From assembly GCA_024637145.1 (NCBI GenBank), contig JAGXFQ010000010.1, forward strand, positions 1-62,228: a stretch of DNA of 62,228 bases. Direction: 5' to 3'. This DNA is from Desulfobulbaceae bacterium (GTDB lineage: Bacteria > Desulfobacterota > Desulfobulbia > Desulfobulbales > SURF-16). The translations under genes were made by a program, and so were the position numbers. This document shows positions 1 through 8,529 of the stretch, in pieces (position 1 is the stretch's first letter; the number at the start of each line of letters is the position of its first letter). The notes below the pieces were generated by a model that saw only the letters and a program-made list of their open reading frames with translations, had not been told where the DNA came from and did no database searches.

Positions 1-9
1 CAAAATCGG

Positions 10-186
10 CTATGTTACGGCTGGCTCGGCCAGTAAAAGTGACAACGGGGCGCCATCAGATCCCGACAGCCACTGAAAAACGTGAAACCGGCCACCTGTG
101 ATATCAGATTGTTGGCAGGTGGGCCAAATCGGGAATGGCTGCTTGTCGGACACAATTTTTTTCAGATCTTTTGATTTTGATTTCAT
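10..186 (-). CDS. small hypothetical protein, doubtful
   Basis: A short reading frame of about 58 residues starting MKSKSKDLKK at base 186, with a purine-rich stretch (aaagagaga) a little upstream. It is lysine-rich at the N-terminus and has one pair of aromatic residues. I recognise no domain, signal peptide or membrane segment. It could be the end of a decayed gene or chance coding near the window edge. Not assigned a function. Confidence 0.2.
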   Translation of the reverse strand: MKSKSKDLKKIVSDKQPFPIWPTCQQSDITGGRFHVFQWLSGSDGAPLSLLLAEPAVT

Positions 187-429
187 AATGTATTCTCTCT
201 TTACATTGGGCAATACAGGGTCACATAAAGAAGTCAGGTAAACGGGGTTCTTAAAAAAATCAATTAATGATTAACAAATCGAGATGGCGAATTACTGCAT
301 TTCTTAGCAGCGCTCCCCACTCCTGCAATACAAAGGAGCCTTGGGCGGGAAAACCGCACGCAGGGAGCTGTGCGAGCGCTGTCTGGTAACTGGCGGGTCT
401 ATCACAATAATTGAGTCAGCAAGTTGCGA

Positions 430-2115
430 TTATAAGAGGATAAAGAAACCGGGTAAGAGCATTATTAACAGGATACCAAGGAATAAAAACAGCACATGCG
501 GCGAGCTGGTCTTATATAAATAATCATCCACCACCCAGAACCATTGCAACCACCGCGGCTTGTACTGATCCAGTACTTTTACTTGCGGTTCGATGACTTT
601 TGCGGCGCGTCGGCCGCTCTCTACCGCTGCCTCAATGCTCCAGACATCCACATCCGTCTGCGTATGAGCGCCAGCCAACACCAGGTTTGCCACCGGAGTG
701 GCCTGGGCTGGTAAATATTGCTGGTTGCCGGTCCTGTTTACCCATTTGGGCTGATGATGCTGGATGCCAGCCGGCGAAAAAAGCCATTCATGCCAGACCT
801 CTATTGTTAAAATAGGGAAATCAGCCAGATTGCGGCCGTCGTTCGCCTCTCTGATCATGGCATTCAAGCCGTCACAGGCAAAAAGCTGCGCCTTGACCTC
901 GTCGACAAACTGCTCTCTGGTGCAATGGATAAGAGGCAGGCCGTAAAGCCGGCCGGGAACCGTGGCCACACAGGCGGTAATGGTGAGCAATGCCTGAACG
1001 CCCGTGCCAAGACTTACCTGCGGGTCCCATACCTGTTCCTGGGCGAATAAAGTCAGACCAAATTCTGAATCAGCCACTACGATTGCCGCCCGTTTGCGCG
1101 GCCAGGCAATTTTTTCAGCAAAGGCCATGCGCAGTGAAACCTGGGTATGAGGTCCCTCCTGAATCAGGGGCCGGAATAGGCGGAGTTGCTCCATTTTTTC
1201 TAAAACCGGGGTGCGGGCAATAATTTCCGCCGCGGCAAAGGGGTTCGTTGCCAGAACGAAAACATCCGCTTTTACTGTGGCACCGGAGTCCAGGTAAGCT
1301 GTTGTGATTTTATTATCTTCATAATCGAATTTATGCAATTGCTGCTGCCAATGAAAATCCACGCCGCTTTTTTCAAGATATTTTACCCACCTGTCGAACC
1401 AATATTCGTTACTTGGCCCCCGCAATAAGAGCCAGCCGCTGCGCGCCCCGTGTTTCCATGCTGGCCCCTCGGCATCGGCTTGATGGTCATATGACGGCCT
1501 GGTAATCAACTGCTTACGGAAGAACTGACCAGCGGTATGCAATGAGACGTTGGTCCAATCGGAACCGATCCAGGGTCCGAAACACGAACGCCAGGTTTTA
1601 TAAGGGATCTCGCTCAGAACCTGTCGCCAGGCTTCAGCGGCATTGATCTGGGTATACTTTTCCCATGTCCGGCGATTCGCCGTCCAGGTTTTAAACATCA
1701 ACCAACTACCCCGTACCACTTCTGTCCAGGTCAGTCGGAACATATTTTTTATGTTCACCAGCCAAGTATCATCAAAGGCGGCTTTGCCCTGTTCCGGTGC
1801 CAGGCCAAAGCTTATCGGGCGCGACAGGGCCTTATCATACATGCTTCCGGTCTCATCGAACGGTATCTCCTTCATGATATCGAAAACATTATGGTACCAC
1901 GGACCCATTCCATGCCAGGAGTATTCGGAAGGCATATCGTGATCTTCCTGCCGGCGCTCACTGCGGAAAAAGCCGCCGGCCTTGGCATTCGCCTCATAAA
2001 CCGCAACTTTATATCCCCGGCGGGTGAATTCGTGGGCCGCGGTCAAGCCGGCAATGCCGGCGCCGAAAACGGCTACCCGTGGTTGTGGTCGCTTCTCATT
2101 TTCTATCGGTGTCAT
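430..2115 (-). CDS. FAD-dependent amine oxidase / phytoene-desaturase-like oxidoreductase with C-terminal membrane anchor
   Basis: About 561 residues from ATG 2115. The N-terminus carries a dinucleotide-binding Rossmann fingerprint (VAVFGAGIAGLTAAHEF, then an acidic residue in VAVYEAN), which binds FAD in the NAD(P)-binding/amino-oxidase superfamily. The C-terminal FAD motif is seen in NLVLAGAHTQTDVDVWSIEA. The last ~25 residues form a hydrophobic helix (HVLFLFLGILLIMLLPGFF), suggesting membrane attachment of an otherwise cytoplasmic enzyme. Relatives include hydroxysqualene dehydroxylases, carotenoid desaturases and other flavin amine oxidases; the substrate cannot be told from sequence. A TTG codon at 2163 would add 16 residues encoded by a 9-base tandem repeat. 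I prefer ATG 2115 because the Rossmann fold begins soon after it, although neither start has a strong ribosome site. No operon partner is visible. Confidence 0.8.
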   Translation of the reverse strand: MTPIENEKRPQPRVAVFGAGIAGLTAAHEFTRRGYKVAVYEANAKAGGFFRSERRQEDHDMPSEYSWHGMGPWYHNVFDIMKEIPFDETGSMYDKALSRPISFGLAPEQGKAAFDDTWLVNIKNMFRLTWTEVVRGSWLMFKTWTANRRTWEKYTQINAAEAWRQVLSEIPYKTWRSCFGPWIGSDWTNVSLHTAGQFFRKQLITRPSYDHQADAEGPAWKHGARSGWLLLRGPSNEYWFDRWVKYLEKSGVDFHWQQQLHKFDYEDNKITTAYLDSGATVKADVFVLATNPFAAAEIIARTPVLEKMEQLRLFRPLIQEGPHTQVSLRMAFAEKIAWPRKRAAIVVADSEFGLTLFAQEQVWDPQVSLGTGVQALLTITACVATVPGRLYGLPLIHCTREQFVDEVKAQLFACDGLNAMIREANDGRNLADFPILTIEVWHEWLFSPAGIQHHQPKWVNRTGNQQYLPAQATPVANLVLAGAHTQTDVDVWSIEAAVESGRRAAKVIEPQVKVLDQYKPRWLQWFWVVDDYLYKTSSPHVLFLFLGILLIMLLPGFFILL

Positions 2116-2119
2116 ATTG

Positions 2120-2146
2120 GTCAATCCCGTCAATCCCGTCAATCCC
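2120..2146. repeat. 3 x 9-base tandem repeat at the start of the oxidoreductase gene
   Basis: Three perfect copies of gtcaatccc lie directly upstream of ATG 2115 (minus strand). If the upstream TTG is used they encode repeated Gly-Leu-Thr. Because they fall in the initiation region, copy-number change could alter translation. Confidence 0.8.
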
Positions 2147-2178
2147 GGGACACTTTTAAGCAATTAATTAACTCTATC

Positions 2179-2490
2179 TCAATCTTTCAGAGTGAGGTTT
2201 TTGCTCCGGGCCAGATTCTCGCCCCTTGTCACGGCGTAGCTGAGGCCGGGAATACCCATGGAGGCGCGCGCCAGATCGGACAATGACATGCCCAGTTCCC
2301 GGGCGGCCCAAAAACAAACAAGGCTTCTTGCCTTTACCTGACCATCCTGGCGGTGGGCGGAAAAATTTCAGTTGCTGCCATGCCAAATACTGCCGCCGCC
2401 CTCTCGGCAACTCGCTGCACATCATAGCCCAGGGCCTTCAATTCATAGCGTCGATCCAAGGCCTCACCGGCTTCAGATAATATCTGATCA
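2179..2490 (-). pseudogene. C-terminal relic of a REP-associated tyrosine (Y1) transposase
   Basis: Two minus-strand frames together read as the C-terminal accessory domain of REP-associated Y1 transposases. First comes LDRRYELKALGYDVQRVAER followed by an ATEIFPP segment. After a frameshift near the TARMVR end comes ARSLVCFWAARELGMSLSDL, then SYAVTRGENLARS. The second part is the characteristic helix-turn-helix-like tail of this family. The N-terminal half with the HUH motif and catalytic Tyr is absent and the frame is broken, so this is a dead fragment. A motif shared with another locus (GGGGTnAGAGTAAAATTA) lies just upstream of it. Assignment is from remembered family pattern. Confidence 0.65.
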
Positions 2491-2510
2491 AAATAATGGG
2501 GTAAGATAAT

Positions 2511-2533
2511 GGGGTAAGAGTAAAATTAAAGCC
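2511..2533. repeat. RAYT-associated short motif, copy 1
   Basis: The sequence ggggtaagagtaaaattaa is almost identical to ggggttagagtaaaattag at 8383. It is preceded by a 13-base tandem duplication (ataatggggtaag at about 2494-2519). Position next to the Y1 transposase relic suggests a REP-like or transposon-end sequence; this is inference. Confidence 0.45.
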
Positions 2534-2666
2534 AGGGACTCTCACCCTCTACCCTCTGCCGGTTTATCCCGGCGCTTTGGGCTTGAGCCCTTTTCCTTTT
2601 TTCAGGAAATTCGTTTCCTGCTCTACCCACCTTTCCACTCATCTATTTACTGCCCGGCTGACCTGT

Positions 2667-2816
2667 TTATAGGACTTTCCGCCCTTGAATGATGCGGACC
2701 AGCACCACGATTACGGCGATTACCAGCAGAATATGGATCAGCCCACCCATGGTGTTTGCAGTCACCAAACCCAGCACCCACAACACGATCAGGATCACAC
2801 AGATTGTCCACAGCAT
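2667..2816 (-). CDS. lmo0937-family small membrane protein (DUF5670-like)
   Basis: A 49-residue protein from ATG 2816 with an excellent ribosome site (gaggagga, 6 bases upstream). It starts MLWTICVILIVLWVLGL and ends IIQGRKVL. Two hydrophobic helices (about residues 3-18 and 26-42) are separated by a short Asn/Gly turn. This matches the small lmo0937-type membrane protein family, often induced in envelope or general stress; the function is unknown. It lies upstream of, and is read in the same direction as, nothing obvious, but neighbours BON and DUF2959 lipoproteins that are typical of the same stress regulons. It is short and easily missed. Confidence 0.7.
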   Translation of the reverse strand: MLWTICVILIVLWVLGLVTANTMGGLIHILLVIAVIVVLVRIIQGRKVL

Positions 2817-2946
2817 AATATCTCCTCCTCGTCAAACGACGGTTGCCGGTGAGGTTTTTCCGTCGTTTTAGTATCTTGTTAAAACCTCTGTCTGAGGCTA
2901 GATGAGCCGCCGGAGCGGGTCATCTAGCCTCACTGAGATCCGCTAG

Positions 2947-3261
2947 CTATTTCACAACCAGGTGATTTTTCACCGATTTTACACCAGCAACAGTGGCGGC
3001 GACCTGTTCTGCCCTGGTGGCGCTCTGCGGGGTATCCACAAAACCGCTTAACTGAACTACCCCTTTGAAGGTCTCGACTTCGATCTGCAGGGTTTTCAGC
3101 CCCGGCTCTTTAAAGATAGCCGTTTTTACCTTGGTGGTGATGACCGAGTCATCGATATATTGACCGGTGCTTTCTTTCTTTGAGGTGGCGGCACACCCCA
3201 GGAAGGTGATTGTCAGGCCGATGATGAGCAGCAAGCTGAAAATGCGCTGTACTCTTTTCAT
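2947..3261 (-). CDS. BON-domain lipoprotein
   Basis: 104 residues starting MKRVQRIFSLLLIIGLTITF with a lipobox FLGC, so a diacylglycerol-modified lipoprotein is expected. After a short linker a single BON domain follows (roughly residues 36-103): helix DDSVITTKVKTAIF, the central Gly-Val strand FKGVVQLSGFV, and the terminal VKSVKNHLVV. BON domains (OsmY/Kbp-like) bind phospholipid surfaces or other ligands and support envelope integrity. The ribosome site aaggagag is 8 bases before ATG. The neighbouring DUF2959 lipoprotein and OmpA-family gene are transcribed in the same direction, suggesting a common envelope-maintenance role. Confidence 0.85.
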   Translation of the reverse strand: MKRVQRIFSLLLIIGLTITFLGCAATSKKESTGQYIDDSVITTKVKTAIFKEPGLKTLQIEVETFKGVVQLSGFVDTPQSATRAEQVAATVAGVKSVKNHLVVK

Positions 3262-3335
3262 GATGCACTCTCCTTTTGGTTTTTTTTGTAATTTACCTGC
3301 ACCTGATTTTGGTAACGGCGTTTGTTATTTCCTAT

Positions 3336-3989
3336 TTATTTGCTCTCGCCTTGTAATGCCGCCTTTATCTCAGTCAGGGCGGCCAGCACAGGTTGCATGG
3401 ATTCCTTTAAGGCCTTGAGGTCCTGGTCGGTTTTATCGGCGACCGGAGTTATGGTCTCGATCCCTTGCGGTGTTAAGTCGTTGGACAGGAAGGTCTCAAT
3501 TTCCTTCAGATCGGACAGGTAAGCACGATAAGCCACTTTAACTCCTGCGCCTGCTGCCGGCACCTGGGCATAGGTTTCCTCCAATTTCAAGCGGCGTTCT
3601 TCGCTCAGTTTGCGGATGCGAGGATTTGAATAAGCGCTTCCTTGCTTTTCCCACTCAGCAAAGTAGTCGATGCTTTGGGACTTCATTTCCTCCATGCGTT
3701 CGAGTACCTGATTGCCCTCTTTTTCAAGTTTGACGAGATTGTCCGCATACTCTTCGAAGGATTTTTTCACATCGGGTTGTCCCGGTCTAAGCAGCATGCC
3801 AAGTGAAGCAGCAGTTATATCCAGCTGGGCGTCCATTTTTACAATTTCATTCTCCACTTCCTCTATTGAGTTGGAAGTTTTGGCGGAGCGATCCATGCCG
3901 GTAGTGCTCGTGGCACAACCGCCCAGGAAGGCTACCGCGCCGACCATAAGCATGGTGAGAAAGGCTAGTGAGTGAGTTCTGGTTTTCAT
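3336..3989 (-). CDS. DUF2959-family lipoprotein
   Basis: 217 residues from ATG 3989 (ribosome site ttggagag); an upstream TTG is less likely. The signal sequence ends in a lipobox (FLGGC). The mature part is almost wholly helical and rich in Glu, Lys and Leu, with heptad patterns around ENEIVKMDAQLD and EYADNLVKLEKEGNQVL that predict coiled coil. A family-typical SIDYFAEWEKQ block lies at mid-protein. It matches DUF2959, periplasmic proteins of unknown role often linked to stress genes. It lies ~70 bases upstream of the BON lipoprotein in the same direction, so co-transcription is possible. Confidence 0.75.
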   Translation of the reverse strand: MKTRTHSLAFLTMLMVGAVAFLGGCATSTTGMDRSAKTSNSIEEVENEIVKMDAQLDITAASLGMLLRPGQPDVKKSFEEYADNLVKLEKEGNQVLERMEEMKSQSIDYFAEWEKQGSAYSNPRIRKLSEERRLKLEETYAQVPAAGAGVKVAYRAYLSDLKEIETFLSNDLTPQGIETITPVADKTDQDLKALKESMQPVLAALTEIKAALQGESK

Positions 3990-4157
3990 GATGCTCTCCA
4001 ATGACTATGTGTGAGGGATTAATTCTTTGGGTTGTTGGGTTGTACTTAGCCGTCATCTTGGTTCTTCGGGCAAAAGGGCTACTCGCTAAACCTCTTGATT
4101 GACTCTACAGCACATGCAGATCGCCGATTTCGTCTTTGCCCAGGAGTGCTCATATGC

Positions 4158-4203
4158 AAAAAGCCCGCAACGAGGTACTGGCTGCGGGCTTTTTGGTTTT
4201 TTT
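4158..4203 (-). terminator. rho-independent terminator of the OmpA-family gene
   Basis: A 7-bp GC stem (gcccgca / tgcgggc) flanked by A-rich and T-rich runs on the two sides, so it can act in both directions. It lies ~120 bases past the stop of the minus-strand OmpA-family gene. Confidence 0.7.
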
Positions 4204-4218
4204 GTAGCATTTTCCTAG

Positions 4219-4265
4219 GGAGGCTTAGCTTCAGGGTCCGGAGGAGGCTTAGCTTCAGGGTCCGG
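4219..4265. repeat. 23-base sequence repeated in tandem
   Basis: ggaggcttagcttcagggt followed by ccgg occurs twice with a 24-base period between the OmpA-family stop codon and its terminator. It carries no coding signal. It may be a transcript-end processing feature or a simple slippage duplication. Confidence 0.8.
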
Positions 4266-4315
4266 AAAGAGCGTTTACAGGTGCGCCCTTTTCCGGATCC
4301 TTAAACTGAGGCGCT

Positions 4316-5410
4316 CTACCGCACGATTATTTCAAAGAGCACGCGCATGTTTTCTTTGGCGGCATCCGAGTAAAGCTCTTTGGGGGCCGCTTCAAAGGCG
4401 GCCGGGTCATCCTCCCCGTAGCCGATGATCGAAAGGCGGCTCGCATCGACAATCCCTTCCTCGACGAGGTAGGTTCTGACGGCCTCGGCCCTTCTTTCAC
4501 TCAGCTTCTGGTTGTATTCTTCCGTGCCGGCGGCAGAAGTGTAACCGGCAACCCGGATCTGGGCCTTGGGGTTTTCTTTGAGGAGCTGGATATTCCTTTT
4601 CAGGATCTTTTTGGCCTCGGGCTTGAGGGTCGATTGATTGAAATCAAAACTCACGTCCTCAAAGGCAAGAATAATGATCTTCGGTTCGGTCTTCTCTAAA
4701 AGGATCTTCTTTTCGATCTCCGGCTCAGAGGCAAGGATAACCACCTTCTTCTTCGTAACCAGTGGCGCCGGCGGGGTCGGTTTCGTTTCACACTTGACGG
4801 CAGAATCAGGGGCTGGCGTGGTCTTGCCGCCGAAGGCAAAGACTATACCGACGGTGGCTTGAAGATCATGGATGCTTTCATCATAGATCATATTATCTCT
4901 AAGGTCGACTCTCAGGGCGACATCGTCGGCCAGCCAGTATTTAGCGCCGACGCCAAGACTGACAATAGCCATGTCCCGGCTATTTATCTCTGGATTGTAG
5001 TGGGCGAAGCCGTAACCGCCGGCAATGAAGGGGTTGAACTTCTTTTCGGGCATGAAGTGGTACAAGAGATCCAGGTGATACCGGGAGATCTTGACGGTAT
5101 TAATGGGGCTGGTGAACCGTCCTTCCTTGGTAAAGGTATCGGATTTGTCATCAACCTTGCTTCTGGTGAATTCGCCGACGCCTTCAATGCCGAAATTCTT
5201 TGTAAAGTTATAGCCAATACGACCACCATATACAGGGCGGTCTTTAAGGTTCTGTCGGCTCTCGAAGAAGTTGTAGCCAACGAACGGGCTCAGTTCAACG
5301 CTTCCTTCTCGTAGCTCGGAGTGGGCGGATAGGGGAAATAGCAACGCTGAGACAAACAACAGCAGCGCTGTTTTTTGTATGCTGGGGACCAGGGGATATG
5401 CCTTTCTCAT
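4316..5410 (-). CDS. OmpA-family outer membrane protein (beta-barrel plus peptidoglycan-binding domain)
   Basis: 364 residues from ATG 5410 (ribosome site aagaggt); an upstream ATG at 5449 is possible but lacks one. A signal peptide ends at about SAHSEL. Residues ~35-205 form an eight-strand-type barrel (opening VELSPFVGYNFF, closing AFGGK). A Lys/Pro-rich linker follows, and residues ~255-364 are an OmpA_C domain with the hallmark VSFDFNQSTLKPEAKK, IRVAGYTSAAG, LSERRAEAVRTYL and LSIIGYGED segments that bind meso-diaminopimelate. It would tether the outer membrane to peptidoglycan. Upstream of the stress lipoproteins in the same orientation, but separated from them by a terminator. Confidence 0.88.
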   Translation of the reverse strand: MRKAYPLVPSIQKTALLLFVSALLFPLSAHSELREGSVELSPFVGYNFFESRQNLKDRPVYGGRIGYNFTKNFGIEGVGEFTRSKVDDKSDTFTKEGRFTSPINTVKISRYHLDLLYHFMPEKKFNPFIAGGYGFAHYNPEINSRDMAIVSLGVGAKYWLADDVALRVDLRDNMIYDESIHDLQATVGIVFAFGGKTTPAPDSAVKCETKPTPPAPLVTKKKVVILASEPEIEKKILLEKTEPKIIILAFEDVSFDFNQSTLKPEAKKILKRNIQLLKENPKAQIRVAGYTSAAGTEEYNQKLSERRAEAVRTYLVEEGIVDASRLSIIGYGEDDPAAFEAAPKELYSDAAKENMRVLFEIIVR

Positions 5411-5561
5411 TGAAGACCTCTTGTTGTGGACAGGATTTGTTGCGTTCATTTTGTTATGGCCTCTTGGTTGTTGTAGAGAGACAAAAGGGAGACCGGCTCA
5501 ATTATGGTACATAACCGATCTGCCCTTTTGCTGTTTTCACGCCCGAATAATGCAGGCCTCC

Positions 5562-7562
5562 TTACTCGCAACCGACGGGTGATGTCGTCAGCCCCGGCAC
5601 TGAGACGACGTTGGAGTCAAAGACAAAGAGCCCATCCGTAAACGCCCCGGCAAACAACCTGCCGCACGAGGTGGCGTCGGTTTGCATCGTGACATCCCTA
5701 TAGGCCAGGATGTTGCCATTGAAAACGCTACCAACTTGAATGGTCGCATCAGAACCAGCTTGCCACCAGATGTTGGACGCCTTGGCACCTCCAGCCAGGA
5801 GTATCCGGCTGTTAGTTTGCGTGCCAATGGTAGAGGCTGATTGGAAAACGAACTCGGCATTGGCGTCGCCTTGAGCGTCAAGGGTGAGGTCGCCGGTGAT
5901 CAGGATTGAGGTGTTGGAGGTATAAACGCCAGGGTAGAACAGGTTATCTCCCTCCACGAGAGGATCGCCGACAGGGGCCCCCAAAGTAGTGCCGGCTGCT
6001 ATCGAGGTTCCCCCGGGCAGGTTTGCCGGAGTGAGGCTGTTATAAGTTTCCCGCAAATCGTCCGTAATCGCCTGGGCCGTGGTTGTATCAGGATATAGGG
6101 GAGTGATGACTTCCCCATTGATGGTCGGAGCACTGCCACCGCAATCACCAAACCCACCCACATTATCCACTTCAACTCCATTACAGGTAGCGGTGGGATT
6201 CAGAACCACATCCCCATTGATGTGCGTAAGCGGGGCGGTGGAGGTGTTGGTTACCCCAACGGTAGCAGCAATCCCGAAGGTAGTGGCCAGACCCAGATTT
6301 ACAGGGGGCCGACAAACTCCGGTCGCCGGGCCGACGGTAAAATCCCAGCTGAAGTCAGTGGTCATTTCATTGGCCGTGGGGTTGGCCAGGTCTTTTACTC
6401 CGGTGGGGCCGCCTTTGATCGTGGCTGTGTAGGTCGTGCCCTCGACGAGGGAGTTGAGCGGCGTAAAGGTTGCAATGGTGCCGGTGTCAACATCAAGGTT
6501 AATGGTTGCGGCCTCTACCTCTACTGGAACGAAGCCAGGTGCCAGTCCCGGTTCAGTCACGGTAAAGTTCGCGCTGTTAAGTGTGTCCGGGTCCATCCGT
6601 AAACCGGAAGGGACGTCGAAGGTCGCCTGGACAGTCGTGGAGGGACAAACTAAAGTGGCGTCAGCAGCGGGGCTGATCGTCAGTGGGAGCACCGAGACTG
6701 GTTGTGGTGCCACCGGGTCAGTGGTGATAAAGGACCACACGTAGTCATTTGCCACCGTCGGCTGGAGGAGGTCGCCGGCCAGGGCATTGTTTGCCAGATC
6801 CGTAGCAATCGTTGTGATCGTGGCGGTATAGGTGGTGTTGGGGGTAAGCTCTACGGCCGGCCTGAATGTCGCGGTCCTGGAGGCGACACTGTAGGTAACG
6901 GCGGGATCCATGGCTGCTACTGCAATTCCGCCCGGACCGGTCACCGAAAAGGTTGTCCCTTCGGTAATGGTAATCGGGGCCATATCCTCACTGAAGATTG
7001 CGGAGATTGCCGTGTTGGCCGGCACGTCAGGTGTCGGACCGGGAACGGTGGTGACGGGATCGGTACGCGTCACTGTGGGCAGGGTCAGGTCAGCCACTAA
7101 ACCAGTGGTAAAGTTCCACACATAGTTGTTGGCCAGAGCGGTGCCGGAGACGTTTTGGGCGCCGGTGGTAATGGTGGCGGTGCATTCGCTAGCGATCGGC
7201 AGATTGGTGGCGGCCGGCAGCGGCAGTGTTGCCACATTTCCGGCGGTCAGATAGGTAACTGCTCCCCCTCCCGTCACCGCGGTGGTGCCGCAGACCAGGG
7301 TAAAGGTGTCGGTGGTGAGCGTGGTGGGTTCCATGGCCGTACTAAAGGCAGCAGTTATTGATTTTATATTGATCGGCACCGCGAGGGCGCCCGCCACTGG
7401 GGTTGTTGCCGTCACCGTGGGGGCCAGAGCGGCCGTTGGGCCGGTTGGCGTATCCCACTCACCGCCACCGCCGTCACCGCCGCTACATCCCTGCAAGGTG
7501 ATGAAAGCGCCCAGGATGAGTGCAAATAGCAGATAAACATTCTGTCTCTTTAATCTTTTCAT
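5562..7562 (-). CDS. large secreted lipoprotein: Big_5-type Ig repeats plus DUF3494 (ice-binding-like) domain
   Basis: 666 residues starting MKRLKRQNVYLLFALILG with lipobox LQGC and a Gly-rich spacer. Three or four Ig-like Big_5 modules follow (about residues 45-155, 160-285, 290-405). Each has the pattern of a strand, a phrase like INIKSITAAFSTAM or NTAISAIFSEDMAP, a TYTATI strand, and a closing YVWSF or FSWDF. The last ~250 residues match DUF3494, the beta-solenoid fold of ice-binding proteins: opening VNLGLATTFGIAA, then FYPGVYTSNTSILITGDLTL, NAEFVFQSASTIGT, and IFQVGSVFNGNI-like repeats. In many bacteria this domain acts as a surface adhesin rather than binding ice. A surface adhesin is the safest reading. 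Confidence 0.8.
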   Translation of the reverse strand: MKRLKRQNVYLLFALILGAFITLQGCSGGDGGGGEWDTPTGPTAALAPTVTATTPVAGALAVPINIKSITAAFSTAMEPTTLTTDTFTLVCGTTAVTGGGAVTYLTAGNVATLPLPAATNLPIASECTATITTGAQNVSGTALANNYVWNFTTGLVADLTLPTVTRTDPVTTVPGPTPDVPANTAISAIFSEDMAPITITEGTTFSVTGPGGIAVAAMDPAVTYSVASRTATFRPAVELTPNTTYTATITTIATDLANNALAGDLLQPTVANDYVWSFITTDPVAPQPVSVLPLTISPAADATLVCPSTTVQATFDVPSGLRMDPDTLNSANFTVTEPGLAPGFVPVEVEAATINLDVDTGTIATFTPLNSLVEGTTYTATIKGGPTGVKDLANPTANEMTTDFSWDFTVGPATGVCRPPVNLGLATTFGIAATVGVTNTSTAPLTHINGDVVLNPTATCNGVEVDNVGGFGDCGGSAPTINGEVITPLYPDTTTAQAITDDLRETYNSLTPANLPGGTSIAAGTTLGAPVGDPLVEGDNLFYPGVYTSNTSILITGDLTLDAQGDANAEFVFQSASTIGTQTNSRILLAGGAKASNIWWQAGSDATIQVGSVFNGNILAYRDVTMQTDATSCGRLFAGAFTDGLFVFDSNVVSVPGLTTSPVGCE

Positions 7563-8065
7563 AAGTTTCCCTTTAATAAGTTGTTAACATCACCATCTTG
7601 TCTTGATGTTGTCTTGCTCTCCTTCTACCCTGCATCTCCTTTCATCATCCACTATCTGAATTATCAATTCAAATCTATTCTCTGGCAGGGTTCCTCTTTT
7701 TTTAAAAACATCAAAAGGAGTTGCCCTTTGAAAGGGGAGTTCAGGATCTCACATAGTGATGAGTGAATGCAAATAGCCTTCCACCGGAGACCTGACAAGT
7801 CATTTATTTTCATTAATGTTGCAGTAACAGTGAGTTATTGCATCAAAACCGGAGCTTGCCATAAGGGTGGCTATTCCAATTACCCTCAACATTTGGTGGA
7901 ACCTCAAGATGTTGCGGGATACCTTGACGGCAACCAGTTCTGATTCCCGGATGTTGTCAGCCGGGAATCCCGGGAGTCACCGAAATTACTTGATAATCGG
8001 GACATATTTGAGTTCGTTAGTTCCGATTTGAGTTCCGGAGTTCCGGGGACATGGAGTTCCGGGGC
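7563..8065. other. non-coding stretch upstream of the Ig/DUF3494 gene
   Basis: About 500 bases with no convincing gene. It should hold the promoter of the minus-strand adhesin gene. An inverted repeat (gattcccgg at 7942-7950 with ccgggaatc at 7961-7969) is the only clear structure. No poly-T follows, so I do not call it a terminator. Confidence 0.5.
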
Positions 8066-8365
8066 CATCATATATAATTCGTCATTGCGCGCATGATGGG
8101 CTGAGCTTCCAGGAAGCCTTCGGTCCGGATGACCGGAATCTTGGGAAAGATAGCGACTGTTTTCCGGAATTTTTCGGCTTTATTTACACCCCCCTGCTAG
8201 AGTTTTACCCCCTCTCTTTCCTAATCATTAGGAGTACAAAGAAAGTCCCTCAGACTAGAACTGTTTTTGTATTCACAGCATTATTAATTCTGGTTTGCCT
8301 TCATGTTTCCTGGTCACTGGTTCAAGGTCAAGGAGGTGAGACGTAAATAGTTTGAATGTACACCG
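8066..8365 (+). repeat. ~300-base dispersed non-coding element, copy 1
   Basis: Aligns over its whole length, with small indels, to 17842-18175. Shared blocks include catcatatataattcgtc, gcgcgcatgat, gactgttttccggaattttt, cttcctaatcat, tattaattctggtttgcct and a perfect anti-16S sequence ggtcaaggaggtga near the 3' end. Copy 2 is the leader of the PEP-CTERM gene. Copy 1 leads into relic DNA, so its gene appears to have been lost. Confidence 0.85.
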
Positions 8366-8382
8366 GGGGAATTATGGGGCCT

Positions 8383-8404
8383 GGGGTTAGAGTAAAATTA
8401 GACC
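8383..8404. repeat. RAYT-associated short motif, copy 2
   Basis: ggggttagagtaaaattag nearly identical to the motif at 2511. It directly follows the dispersed element and precedes the decayed MtrB-like sequence. Confidence 0.4.
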
Positions 8405-8529
8405 TGCACCCCAACTAAGCGAGAGGAGGACTGAGCAATCTACGGGGTGGGTGCTGCTGTCGCTACCAGTATACTTCCTGGACTGCCACGTCCCTGCGGT
8501 TCTCACAGTGACGGGAAGAGAGGAATGCG

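Noticed and set aside
330..420. Possible group II intron 3' end (gagccttgggcgggaaaaccgc)-like sequence
   Set aside because: The upper stem and tetraloop are suggestive, but the basal AGC pairing fails and no intron sequence is recognisable around it. Left as unresolved.
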